From Bacteroidales bacterium (GTDB lineage: Bacteria > Bacteroidota > Bacteroidia > Bacteroidales > Tenuifilaceae): a stretch of 64,000 nucleotides of DNA. The DNA lies in NCBI GenBank assembly GCA_016931855.1, contig JAFGDZ010000034.1, forward strand, positions 1 to 64,000. The letters run 5' to 3'. Below the pieces are notes generated by a model, which was given only the letters and a program-made list of their open reading frames with translations, did not search any database and was not told the DNA's origin. Position numbers and translations under genes: made by a program. How positions within the stretch are numbered: position 1 is the first letter of the stretch; each line of letters opens with the position of its first letter. This document shows positions 8,592 through 17,461 of the stretch, piece after piece.

Positions 8592-8923
8592 TTTACAGGG
8601 TATGGTTGGAGAATAAGCTGCATTGTATTCACAAAATCCTCAAACTCATCTACCAGAGCCTGCGCCCAGCTAACCCCTTCGGGAGTTAGCGAGTAGTAAA
8701 TTCTTACCCGCTTACCAATATGCACCTTTTCCGTTACCAAATAGCCCTCGGCCTCCAGCTTATGGAGAACAGGGTATAGCGCACCAAAGGTTAGCTTAAC
8801 CTTTCCGCCAGAAAGATCCTCCACCTTCTGCGTAATCTCGTATCCATAAAGCCTCTTATTCTCCTTAAGTAGCTTAAGCACTATGGTACGAAGGGTTCCT
8901 TTTAACAAATCGTTCGATATCAT
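8588..8923 (-). CDS. PadR-family transcriptional regulator
   Basis: A 111-residue winged-helix regulator. The order is typical of the family: a helix ending GTLRTIVLKLLKENKRLYGYEI near 10-31, a recognition region KLTFGALYPVLHKLEAEGYLV near 47-67, and the wing segment GKRVRIYYSLTPEG near 74-87, followed by a C-terminal helix for dimerisation. PadR proteins repress their own promoter together with a co-transcribed membrane protein. The 4-nt overlap with the following membrane protein and the palindrome over the promoter (8929-8955) fit that model. Confidence 0.88.
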   Translation of the reverse strand: MISNDLLKGTLRTIVLKLLKENKRLYGYEITQKVEDLSGGKVKLTFGALYPVLHKLEAEGYLVTEKVHIGKRVRIYYSLTPEGVSWAQALVDEFEDFVNTMQLILQPYPVK

Positions 8924-8928
8924 GGCAT

Positions 8929-8974
8929 CTTATATATATGCAGCTAATATATAAGTTTATTTTATATTAATCAA
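8929..8974 (-). promoter_or_regulatory. PadR promoter with overlapping palindrome
   Basis: Plus 8929-8937 CTTATATAT and 8947-8955 ATATATAAG are perfect 9-bp inverted arms around a 9-nt centre. On the minus strand the arm nearer the gene overlaps the expected start site. The other arm covers a -7 box TATATTAG (plus 8944-8951), with a -33 TTG at plus 8972-8974 (20-nt spacer). This is the expected position for an autoregulatory PadR operator. Confidence 0.55.
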
Positions 8975-8981
8975 TAGAGCC

Positions 8982-9008
8982 AAAAAAAACGCACCAATTT
9001 ATGGTGCG
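8982..9008 (-). terminator. Terminator of the envelope operon
   Basis: A 7-bp stem (plus 8990-8996 with 9002-9008, loop 5 nt) is followed on the minus strand by eight T residues. It lies 22 nt after the OmpA-type gene's stop codon. Confidence 0.75.
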
Positions 9009-9030
9009 CTTCCTTAGTAAAGCAAATGCT

Positions 9031-11397
9031 CTATATTCCAGTTATAGTAAACTCAACCCTACGGTTTTGAGCCCTACCGGCAGCCGTTTTGTTTGTTGCC
9101 TTAGGCTTGCCCATTCCGTAGCCTTTAGCTGTAATACGCGATGCATCTACACCCATCATAATGGCATAGTTTGCAACCTCTTTAGCCCGCTGCTCAGAAA
9201 TGCGCTGGTTGATATCGGTTCCCCCAACATTATCGGTATGACCGCCAATCTCGACCTTAACGTTAGGATACTCCTTCAAAAACTCAACAAGAGCGTTTAG
9301 GGATTTGAACGATTCAACCTTAAGCGTACTCTTGCCTGTTTCGAAGTAGATATTCTCAATGTTAACAGATTGTCCAACCTCAATTGGAGTAACATAGAAA
9401 TTTTTTGGAATTACAGTACGTGCAGCGACCTTAGTTAAATCCACAGGTTCGTACTTGTTATAAAAGTTCTTAACCGATGGGGTTAAGTCGTACGACAAGC
9501 CTATTGGCAACTTAAGCTTATAGGTTGACGAGGTAGTGTCGAAGCGGAACGCATCGGACTCAACTCCATTAATTTTAAGCCTAACCTTAATGCCAGCTTC
9601 AAGCGGTTTTCCTGTTTTTGTGTTGATAACAGAACCCTCAAGTGTGGCTATGTTCGCGTCCTTACGCTCAGCAAAAACATTTGTTGGTATTGTGGTAAAC
9701 TCGGTATAAGTGCTTAAATCGATGTTGTTATCAACAGTATTATAGCTTGGCGATGCTATGCCCAGCTTGTACTGAGCGCCAAAGGGAAGGTTAACGCTAA
9801 AGGCTCCCGTTAAAGAGTCTATTTGGATAGAGTCGGCCACAACGCCATCAATAACCAGTTTTGGAGAACTTTCGCCAAGTATTGGGGTAAATGTTGCATT
9901 GTCCATGGCAACGCCATTAATGCGTACCCAAGGTACAGAGGTAACATTAAGCACAACCTCCTTCTCAACATAAGAGCGCTCTGCGGTAACATCAACCGTA
10001 TCAACAGTAGTTGTAAAGTTGGGTACATTAGCACTAAAGGTGTACTTCTGACCTAACGGAAGCAGCGCTTGGAATGCAGAAGAGTACAAATCGAACTTAA
10101 CAGAGTCTGACTCCTCGCCGTTAATAAGAATCCTTGGATTCCTTTCCATTGGCAGCTGCTGATTTGTTCTGGTGTTCACAATTTTACCCTTAACCAGCAC
10201 AAACGGAATTGAGGTAAAGTAAAGGTTTACGCTTGTCTCGGTGTACTCCTTAAGGTTTGTAGCATCAATATCGGTTGAGATACCGTTCCAGCTGTCCATT
10301 TCGGGCTTAAGGGTGTATGCAGCTCCCAAGGGAAGGGTAACCTCATAGGTTGCGGCCACTTTATCAATCGTAATTTTATCCCACTCCTTGCCGTTAACCA
10401 GTACTCTATAAGCTGTATCGGCAAGCATAAGGGTTTGATCGGCCTGATTAAGGATTAACCCGCGAACCTTAATGAATGGATTTTCCTCAAAAATTTTAAC
10501 GCTAAAAATATCGGCTTTGCCTGTTGAGTTGGTAACTGAGCTAAAGTAGGCCCAGCTGCCCTTCTCGTTTTGCTTGTAGTATGAATCCCAGTTTGCAGTG
10601 TTAATTGGCTCGCCAACAGGAACGGGTTTGGACCACTTGCGGTACTCGCCATCGCTAACCTGATTGCAGTAGTAGAAGTCCATGTTCTTTCCATCATCTA
10701 CATTAGAGGCAAAGAACAGCACTTTCTTATCGGGGGTAACGTAAGGCGCCTCATTTGTGCGTCCATCATTAACGTTCCCGTTAAGCATTTTAGGCTTGCT
10801 GTACTTCCATTCGCCAATACGTTTAGATACGTAAATGGAGTGCTTGCGGCTATTGGGGCTAGGGGTAATGGCAAAGAAAAGCAGCTCGCCATCGGCAGTC
10901 ATATAAGCGTAGCTTCCGCGGCCCCTATCCTTCCGGTGAATTCGGCGTACTTTTATTGGTTTTGGGTTAGACCATGTGTTCTCGTCAATGCGCTCAACAA
11001 CCGATATTCCCCGGCCAACCCATTCGGTTCCCCTGGCATTAAAAGAGCCGCTAACAACAAAGGTGTTTCCATCGTTAAGGGCGGAAAGAATGGCGTTGTA
11101 CCTTGCCATATTTACGTTGCCAGGGAGGCGCTTGGCCTGCGACCATGTACCATCGGAGTTTTTGGTGCTGCACCAAATATCCTGGCTATTATCGGTACCA
11201 AAGGTGTTCTCGGGGTGGTTAACCCTGCTAAAATATAGCGTATTACCATCGGTTGATATTACTGGGTTCACCTCGGCATATTCGCTATTAACCGCAGGGC
11301 CAAGGTTTACTGGCTTAAACGATGTTTGGGCAAACAGGCAACCAGCGAGTAGCACCAGAAACAGTATTGGTAAAAAGGTTATGGATATCTTCTTCAT
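9031..11397 (-). CDS. PD40 / four-repeat / OmpA envelope protein
   Basis: A 788-residue exported protein with a signal peptide ending near residue 23 (LFAQ). Residues about 30-305 hold PD40 (WD40-like) beta-propeller units: VISTDGNTLYFSR, YMTADGELLFFA, YVTPDKKVLFFA. Residues about 309-671 contain four tandem units of roughly 90 residues, each with a LxxNGxEx(D)... strand followed by LPLG/LPFG/LPIG and an aromatic. Residues about 680-788 are an OmpA-type peptidoglycan-binding domain (FETGKSTL, GHTDNVGG, RISEQRAKEV, NRRVEF). It is the last gene of a three-gene operon and probably anchors an outer-membrane assembly to the wall. The layout resembles the T9SS protein PorE, but the four repeats differ. 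Confidence 0.82.
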   Translation of the reverse strand: MKKISITFLPILFLVLLAGCLFAQTSFKPVNLGPAVNSEYAEVNPVISTDGNTLYFSRVNHPENTFGTDNSQDIWCSTKNSDGTWSQAKRLPGNVNMARYNAILSALNDGNTFVVSGSFNARGTEWVGRGISVVERIDENTWSNPKPIKVRRIHRKDRGRGSYAYMTADGELLFFAITPSPNSRKHSIYVSKRIGEWKYSKPKMLNGNVNDGRTNEAPYVTPDKKVLFFASNVDDGKNMDFYYCNQVSDGEYRKWSKPVPVGEPINTANWDSYYKQNEKGSWAYFSSVTNSTGKADIFSVKIFEENPFIKVRGLILNQADQTLMLADTAYRVLVNGKEWDKITIDKVAATYEVTLPLGAAYTLKPEMDSWNGISTDIDATNLKEYTETSVNLYFTSIPFVLVKGKIVNTRTNQQLPMERNPRILINGEESDSVKFDLYSSAFQALLPLGQKYTFSANVPNFTTTVDTVDVTAERSYVEKEVVLNVTSVPWVRINGVAMDNATFTPILGESSPKLVIDGVVADSIQIDSLTGAFSVNLPFGAQYKLGIASPSYNTVDNNIDLSTYTEFTTIPTNVFAERKDANIATLEGSVINTKTGKPLEAGIKVRLKINGVESDAFRFDTTSSTYKLKLPIGLSYDLTPSVKNFYNKYEPVDLTKVAARTVIPKNFYVTPIEVGQSVNIENIYFETGKSTLKVESFKSLNALVEFLKEYPNVKVEIGGHTDNVGGTDINQRISEQRAKEVANYAIMMGVDASRITAKGYGMGKPKATNKTAAGRAQNRRVEFTITGI
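9385..10473 (-). repeat. Four tandem protein repeats in the OmpA-type gene
   Basis: The stretch encodes residues 309-398, 399-488, 490-579 and 582-671. The units share a strand pattern with a short conserved NG-x-(E/V)-x-D element, an F/I-D element and an LPxG-x-x-Y motif. The DNA itself is diverged, so this is an old duplication visible only in the protein. Confidence 0.65.
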
Positions 11398-11433
11398 AAT
11401 TTTCTTTTCATTTTTTAGTTACAGCAACCTAAA

Positions 11434-12792
11434 CTACCTATAAGGAAGCCCTGCTGGTGGAACTACCCTTCCAAACACTAGGTTCATACCAATGCGAATG
11501 TTTCCATTGGTAAACTTAAACGGATCGATGAGTGGGTAAAGATTATCGGCCACAACATAGATTTGGAATGGGCCAGGCTTAACAACCAGTCCTAGCCCCA
11601 AGTTGGTAAGGGTTCTCTGGTTTGCCGATACGCTGGCGAGTAAGTTTAGGAAGCGCCCTGCCCCTTGGGTTAGCGAAATGGTAAATGCTGGGTAGAACTT
11701 ATGGTTGTAAACAGCATAGAATGATGCTCCAAAATGGGTTCGACGGGCTATTTGATAGTTGGCGGCAAGGTAAAACTTAGGAGCAAGCCATGTTCTGTAG
11801 CTCTTAGCTGTTTTCTCGTCGTCAAAGTTATCCATAAAATCCTCTAGCAAGGAATCGGGATCAGTTTCTCTATTGTATAGCCAATCGCTTAGCGCATCTA
11901 ATCCGTGAAAGGTATCGCTACCCTTAACGCGATAGTTCATTACGCTATCCTTCCAGTTAATAAACCCAAGGTCGGAAATGGCTACCGTAAAGGTTGTTCG
12001 GCTATCGTAGCTGTAGGAAGCGCCCATGCTAAGAGCGTATCCACGGTTTTTTAAGCGCGAGAAGTTATCGAGAGCCCAATCGCCATCAGCATGGTCAAAG
12101 TCGGGTTCGTTGTACTTATTCCGGGGTATGCCAGCAGTGTTCATTACCGCATTGGCACTAAAGGTGTGTGCATAGGTTGAGTCCTGAATCTTTATGCTTA
12201 GGTCATCGGGGTTAAACTGTACGTTAGCTAACCCGTAAAGCATGCTAAACCTTCCTCCAAAAACCCATTTCTTGTATGATTTAGATGCCCCAATGGTGGT
12301 TTCTAAGTACTGCGAAAGGTTGATTGTTGTGTTGGACAGATCTACCGTTTTTCCAATGTAGGCTCCATTGCCCTGTACGGCCAATCCAACAAGATCCTTT
12401 GCATAAGTAAGCTGATTATCGGAATGAATTCTTGCGCCAAACCAGTAAAACCAGTTATCGGACTTAAACCTAAGGTGGAACAAATCAACATTAAAGTTGG
12501 CCTGAAAAAGGTTCTTATCCTTTGATTCCTTAAAAAACTGTTCGGGAAGCAGCGCTACCTCGTTATCCCTCTCCTCAAACACATCGGCAGGAACTACTCC
12601 ATTAAATATGAACTGCCCATATATGCCCGATACGCCAGGGAGCCCAATACTTGTGGTAAACTCGGGGCGAACAACGGGATTTATGTAGCTGGACTGAAAA
12701 ACATCTTTAAACATTGGTAAAGAGAGTTCCGATTGAGCAAAGGAACTAAATCCAGCAAAGGCTATGATTAGTGTGTAAAATATCTTTTTCAC
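11434..12792 (-). CDS. DUF5723 family outer-membrane protein
   Basis: A 452-residue protein with a cleavable signal peptide (FSSFAQ, residues 14-19). The N-terminus SSYINPVVRPEFTTSIGLPG matches what I know of DUF5723 proteins. The rest is rich in alternating hydrophobic strands with aromatic ends and finishes in a membrane-barrel-like strand, as expected for an outer-membrane beta-barrel. It sits between the lipoprotein gene (5 nt away) and the PD40/OmpA gene (36 nt). The family function is unknown. Confidence 0.72.
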   Translation of the reverse strand: MKKIFYTLIIAFAGFSSFAQSELSLPMFKDVFQSSYINPVVRPEFTTSIGLPGVSGIYGQFIFNGVVPADVFEERDNEVALLPEQFFKESKDKNLFQANFNVDLFHLRFKSDNWFYWFGARIHSDNQLTYAKDLVGLAVQGNGAYIGKTVDLSNTTINLSQYLETTIGASKSYKKWVFGGRFSMLYGLANVQFNPDDLSIKIQDSTYAHTFSANAVMNTAGIPRNKYNEPDFDHADGDWALDNFSRLKNRGYALSMGASYSYDSRTTFTVAISDLGFINWKDSVMNYRVKGSDTFHGLDALSDWLYNRETDPDSLLEDFMDNFDDEKTAKSYRTWLAPKFYLAANYQIARRTHFGASFYAVYNHKFYPAFTISLTQGAGRFLNLLASVSANQRTLTNLGLGLVVKPGPFQIYVVADNLYPLIDPFKFTNGNIRIGMNLVFGRVVPPAGLPYR

Positions 12793-12797
12793 GGCAA

Positions 12798-14453
12798 CTA
12801 CTTGTTAGGTTTAATGGTTCCTTTCATTCTCACGGTAAGAAGGAGGTCAATCTCGTTAGTGGATAGGATTTTAACGTTCTGTTGCTCCTCTCCACCTGTA
12901 TTAACCGTGTAAACGGCAATCATCTGGGATGCATCAGCCATTAAATCGTACTTGGCTTTTTTTACATGAACGGTTGTTACGTTTGGTGTTTTGCCAGATG
13001 CTTCTCCATTTGCTCCTATAGGGGCACTTTCCAAGAACGGCGTTAACTCCGTTCCTTCAAAAAGAGCAGTAAGGGTGTTACCATTATCATCGGCAAAGAG
13101 TATCTGCAAGTTCATGTCAAGGGGCAGCCCATTATTGAAGATGAAGCGGAGCTCCACATCAAGGGACTGCTCGTCAACCTCACCTAAATCATCAATCTCA
13201 GGCCACTCTATATTCTCCGTGGTATCCCTTAATACTAGTGTTGTGGCCCAACCCTCAAGCGGAACCTCAATGTTTGATATAAAGTTGATTTTGCTATCGT
13301 GCCTAACAAACTGATCGTGGTTGGCCATCCCCTCGCCCAGGGTAAAACTTGCTCCATAGTTTAGCTGGTTTGGAGCAATATCAAAAACAGTCTCAATATT
13401 TGAGTTACTCGCATCTAAAACGTAGCTGGAGACTCCGTACAAAGAGGATTCTGTTGCTGGAGCCATATCGTTAGGTAAGCTAACCTTTAAGTCATTACTC
13501 TCTAGCGCTCCTTCATTTTGTATTACCACTAAACTGTCATTGTTCCTGTTTGCAAATTCAAACTTGAACAGCGACATAGAGGCAGGAACTCCAAACCCAT
13601 TCTCTATAGTAAGCTCGAGTTTGGGATTTGCAAGACTCATCTCGGCAATGTAAGCCGAGCTAAAAAGGTCAATGGGAGTGTACAGGTAGTCGGTATCAAA
13701 GGTGTAGTTAAACGCACCCCTAATCTCGCTAAAAACCAAGTTTGAGAGCGATACATCAACAGAAATCCCTTGCCCAGTAATAATTCCTGCGGTACTGCTG
13801 GTTGTTATGGTAGCAGAAACAGTGTATGCAAAGCTATTGTATGTAGAATTTGAGGTGTTGTGCAAGTCCAGTACACGATTCGCCAAGGATATTGGAATGC
13901 TAGCAAAGCCATTCGCTTCAATAGTAAAGGGTACTACAACCGAAGTCCCTCCTATATCTTTTAGTGATACAAACACTAAGTTACCAGATACTGGATGGCT
14001 AAAAGTATTGGTCATGTTAATTTGTAACGAGCCAGAAGAAAGGCTAATGGACTTAAGTTCAGCTCCATCAATTGCAGAGAATGACTCCTCAAACGACTCC
14101 TCGTAGCTATACTCAACACCTGCCTCTGTGAGAGGAATACTAGGATAAGGCCATTCAACGCCTTCCGAGAAAGACTGGGATGGAATAGCAAACCGATCAC
14201 TAGCCAAGCCAAATTCAGTAGTATCTCTAAACGTAAGGTAAAACTGGTTAGTTCCTTCGTAAATACCAACAATGGTATTCTCATCGCCACGCTCAACAAG
14301 CTCCTTAAATGTAATTGATGAGTTAATTACAGGGAATGCCATGTCGGTATTAATTGGATCAATGGTAATGTTATCAAACTTGGAAAAGTCGTAACAACTA
14401 GTCACCAATCCAAATAAAGCCAACCCTACAAGTGTAATAGGTATTCGTTTCAT
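12798..14453 (-). CDS. Large lipoprotein of the envelope operon
   Basis: A 551-residue protein with a lipoprotein signal peptide whose lipobox is LVTSC, followed by YDFSKFDN. An ATG nine codons upstream also exists, but the signal peptide begins at the start given here. The mature protein is rich in Ser, Thr, Asn and beta-strand patterns and shows no catalytic motif. The near N-terminal segment IDPINTDMAFPVINSSITFKEL is a pattern I have seen in uncharacterised Bacteroidota lipoproteins. It is the first gene of an operon with DUF5723 and the OmpA-type protein, which suggests a surface-exposed partner of that pair. Confidence 0.7.
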   Translation of the reverse strand: MKRIPITLVGLALFGLVTSCYDFSKFDNITIDPINTDMAFPVINSSITFKELVERGDENTIVGIYEGTNQFYLTFRDTTEFGLASDRFAIPSQSFSEGVEWPYPSIPLTEAGVEYSYEESFEESFSAIDGAELKSISLSSGSLQINMTNTFSHPVSGNLVFVSLKDIGGTSVVVPFTIEANGFASIPISLANRVLDLHNTSNSTYNSFAYTVSATITTSSTAGIITGQGISVDVSLSNLVFSEIRGAFNYTFDTDYLYTPIDLFSSAYIAEMSLANPKLELTIENGFGVPASMSLFKFEFANRNNDSLVVIQNEGALESNDLKVSLPNDMAPATESSLYGVSSYVLDASNSNIETVFDIAPNQLNYGASFTLGEGMANHDQFVRHDSKINFISNIEVPLEGWATTLVLRDTTENIEWPEIDDLGEVDEQSLDVELRFIFNNGLPLDMNLQILFADDNGNTLTALFEGTELTPFLESAPIGANGEASGKTPNVTTVHVKKAKYDLMADASQMIAVYTVNTGGEEQQNVKILSTNEIDLLLTVRMKGTIKPNK

Positions 14454-14759
14454 GCTATTTGGGTTATTTGCAAATTTCAATGTAAAGATAGTCCATTAAA
14501 TGTAAAATATAATTAGAAGAAGATCAATAAGTGAATGGAATAAAATACCCAACGTAGCCAATCATTACGCTAATTTTGAACCATAACCAAAGTCTCCTCT
14601 ATCAGCCAGTTCCCAACTCCCATTATTTTTGTAATATTGTACCCATTCTTATGTACTTGTACACAAAATATTGTAACCCTTTTTTAGTTATAGTAAATAC
14701 GCTATTGCAACAGCGTTACCAAACAGCATAAACAACAGACCCAGGATAAACTTTTTTAG
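14454..14759. other. Divergent promoter region of the envelope operon and porW
   Basis: No gene is present. The region is AT-rich. It contains the palindrome TGTACTTGTACA at 14652-14663, flanked by two direct copies of AATATTGTA at 14633-14641 and 14667-14675. These could be regulator sites for porW. No clear TAnnTTTG -7 box is visible on either strand. Confidence 0.5.
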
Positions 14760-17450
14760 ATGAAGAATTTTCTCGCATTTAGATGTAATGCATTACCATA
14801 CATAGTAGCCATGGCCCTTGCTGGGGTAATAATTACATCCTGCTCAACAAAAAAGAATACCGTGGTAAGCCGTAACTTCCACAAGCTTACCGCTCACTAT
14901 AACTACTACTTTAACGCTAGAGAGAGCTATCAACGTGGAGAAAAACGGGCAAAGGAGAGCATAAAGTACAACTACACCCAAACCCTCCCCATACTCCTAT
15001 CGGGCGACAAGCAAACCGTTGGTATTGTTAGCGGCGATATGGACAGAGCCATAACCAAGTGCACCAACCTTATTACCCGCCACTCCATTACTGCAAAGCC
15101 CGAGCGCAAAAGGGGCGCGCAAACGGCAAAGGATAAGGAGTTCTACGCCCTTAACGAGTACAACAAGTGGGCTGTTGATGCGTGGTTACTAATTGGGAAA
15201 TCGCAGGTATGGAAAGGTGCGCTACCTGAGGCTACCCGAACACTTGAGCACATATTGCTACAGTTCCCAAATACGCACAACTGGTTCGAGGCTCAAGTTT
15301 GGCTGGCAAGGGTTTCATTACTATCCAACGACCTTATTGCTGCAAACGATAAGCTAAGCACCATTGAGAGTAACCGAAAAAGACCTAAAGACGAGGCCTT
15401 CACCCACCTACTTCAGGCAACAAGAGCCGATTTTTTCCTAAAGAATGGGCAAGTAAACGATGCCATATCGTCACTTGAGAAATGCCTGGCCGTTGCAAAA
15501 AAGAAGGACGATAAGCTGCGCTACACCTTTATACTGGCACAGCTTCACCACCAACAGGGCAACAAGGGACAGGCATCAGAGCTATACGCTAGGGTTGTAC
15601 GCATGAACCCCCCATACGAAATGAGCTTTAACGCAAAAATTAACCTTGCCCAGAACTTTAGAGCCGCTGGCGATGCCGAAAAAATGCGTAAAGACTTGGT
15701 AAAGATGTCGAAAGACGATAAAAACCGCGACTACCTAGACCAAATATACTATGCCCTTGGTAACATTGAGCGCTCGCAAAACAACATGAGCAAGGCCATT
15801 GAGTACTACGAGCTATCGGCAAAATCGAGCGTAGAAAACGAGAGCCAAAAGGGCGTATCGTACCTTACCCTAGCCGATTACTACTTTACCAAACCCGCCT
15901 ACGAAAAGGCACAAGCATACTACGATAGCGCCTTTAACGCGCTAGACGAAACGCACCCAGAGTACATTAAACTCGATGCAAAAACCCGCTACCTAACCCG
16001 TTTGGTTGAGAGCCTAAACACCATTGCTAGAGAGGATAGCTTGCAACGCGTAGCAAAAATGAGTAGTTCCGATAGGGATGCCCTTATTGCCAACCTTATT
16101 AAACAGGTGCAAGCCGATGAGGAAAAGCAACGCCTTGCTGAGCAGGAAGATCGCGACCGAGCCATCCAGTACCAACAAAATCAGCGGTACCAGAACAACC
16201 CTGCCAACGAAGGGGGCAAATGGTACTTCTACAATCAGGCAACGCTAAGCTATGGTCAGTCGGAATTCCAAATGAAGTGGGGCCGCAGAAAGCTGGAGGA
16301 TAACTGGCGCCGTAAGAATAAACGCGTTGTACTTACCGAAACCAACGCAACGGCACAGGTAACCGATTCGGTTGCTAATCCAGAGAAACTGCTATCGAAC
16401 AAAACCAAGGAGTTCTACCTTGTAAACTTACCCACAAACGACTCGTTGGTAAAAATATCAAACAGCAGAATTGTTGAGGCCATGCTAAAGGTAGGCGAGG
16501 TTTACCAGAACGACCTAAAGGATTACCCAGCATCCATTAAAGCGTATCAGAACCTAGCTAATAGGTTTACCAATACCGATTACGCCCTACAGGCATACTA
16601 CAACCTCTACCAAATAGCGCTATTCGCCAATAACACTACCGATGCGGCAAAGTATAAGGGCATTATAGTATCATCGTACCCTAACAGCCAGTACGCACAA
16701 ATGCTATCTAACCCCAACTACCTAAAGGAACTGCAGCAAAAGCAAAAGGAGTCGGACAGGCTATACCAGGAAGCATACGGATACTACAGCAAAAACCAGT
16801 TTGCCATGGCGCAGAGCAAAGCCGAAGAGGGACTTCGCCTATATAAAGGCACAGCCATTGAGTCCAAATTTGCGCTTATAAAAGCGCTTTGCCAAGGCAA
16901 AACTGCCGACACACGAACCTTTAGAGAGGCGCTACAGGGTATAGGGCGACAGTATCCAAACTCCGAAGAGAAGCTTGTTGCCGATAATGTTCTTGCCTAC
17001 CTACAGCAGCAGGAGCTCAAAATTGCCATGGGACAGGTAGAAACCGATACTCCAAAGGAAACTGAAACGGATACCCCAAAAGCGGCAATAGAATACGCTC
17101 TTCCTAAGGGCGAGCACCTCTTTATTGCCCTTGTACCCAAGGAGCAGAACATTAATCAGCTAAAGTTCAACTTAATTACTTTTAATGTTGATTTCTTTAT
17201 TGATGCCGACCTCACAGTTAACAACGAGCCCTTCAACGATTTCTTTATTATGATTTCCGTTACCTCATTCAAAAGCGACAAAGAGGCCATGGAGTACTAC
17301 AGACTAGCATCGGGGTCGGAAGGGCTTATGGGTACAATGAAACCCAGCGACTACGTGCTACTAGTAATTAGCAAGGAGAACCTTGAACTGTTCAAATCCG
17401 ACAAGTCCATTGCCGATTACCTCAATTTTTTTCAAAACAACTATAGATAA
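14760..17450 (+). CDS. porW: T9SS lipoprotein PorW/SprE
   Basis: A large TPR lipoprotein required for type IX secretion and, in gliding species, motility (SprE). In Porphyromonas PorW links the outer-membrane and periplasmic parts of the machine. The 896-residue protein has a lipobox ending at Cys28 (ITSC). The family opening STKKNTVVSRNFHKL follows, then an ARESYQRG segment. TPR-like helices cover most of residues 130-430 and 570-740. A charged low-complexity linker near 730-770 contains two copies of an ETDTPK element. The C-terminal 120 residues form a separate small domain. The stop codon is 11 bp before porX, a gene order conserved with T9SS regulation. Confidence 0.88.
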   Translation: MKNFLAFRCNALPYIVAMALAGVIITSCSTKKNTVVSRNFHKLTAHYNYYFNARESYQRGEKRAKESIKYNYTQTLPILLSGDKQTVGIVSGDMDRAITKCTNLITRHSITAKPERKRGAQTAKDKEFYALNEYNKWAVDAWLLIGKSQVWKGALPEATRTLEHILLQFPNTHNWFEAQVWLARVSLLSNDLIAANDKLSTIESNRKRPKDEAFTHLLQATRADFFLKNGQVNDAISSLEKCLAVAKKKDDKLRYTFILAQLHHQQGNKGQASELYARVVRMNPPYEMSFNAKINLAQNFRAAGDAEKMRKDLVKMSKDDKNRDYLDQIYYALGNIERSQNNMSKAIEYYELSAKSSVENESQKGVSYLTLADYYFTKPAYEKAQAYYDSAFNALDETHPEYIKLDAKTRYLTRLVESLNTIAREDSLQRVAKMSSSDRDALIANLIKQVQADEEKQRLAEQEDRDRAIQYQQNQRYQNNPANEGGKWYFYNQATLSYGQSEFQMKWGRRKLEDNWRRKNKRVVLTETNATAQVTDSVANPEKLLSNKTKEFYLVNLPTNDSLVKISNSRIVEAMLKVGEVYQNDLKDYPASIKAYQNLANRFTNTDYALQAYYNLYQIALFANNTTDAAKYKGIIVSSYPNSQYAQMLSNPNYLKELQQKQKESDRLYQEAYGYYSKNQFAMAQSKAEEGLRLYKGTAIESKFALIKALCQGKTADTRTFREALQGIGRQYPNSEEKLVADNVLAYLQQQELKIAMGQVETDTPKETETDTPKAAIEYALPKGEHLFIALVPKEQNINQLKFNLITFNVDFFIDADLTVNNEPFNDFFIMISVTSFKSDKEAMEYYRLASGSEGLMGTMKPSDYVLLVISKENLELFKSDKSIADYLNFFQNNYR

Positions 17451-17461
17451 AGCCATTTAAA

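Noticed and set aside
10840-11443. Plus-strand frames opposite the OmpA-type gene
   Set aside because: They are shadows of the clear minus-strand gene and have no signature.
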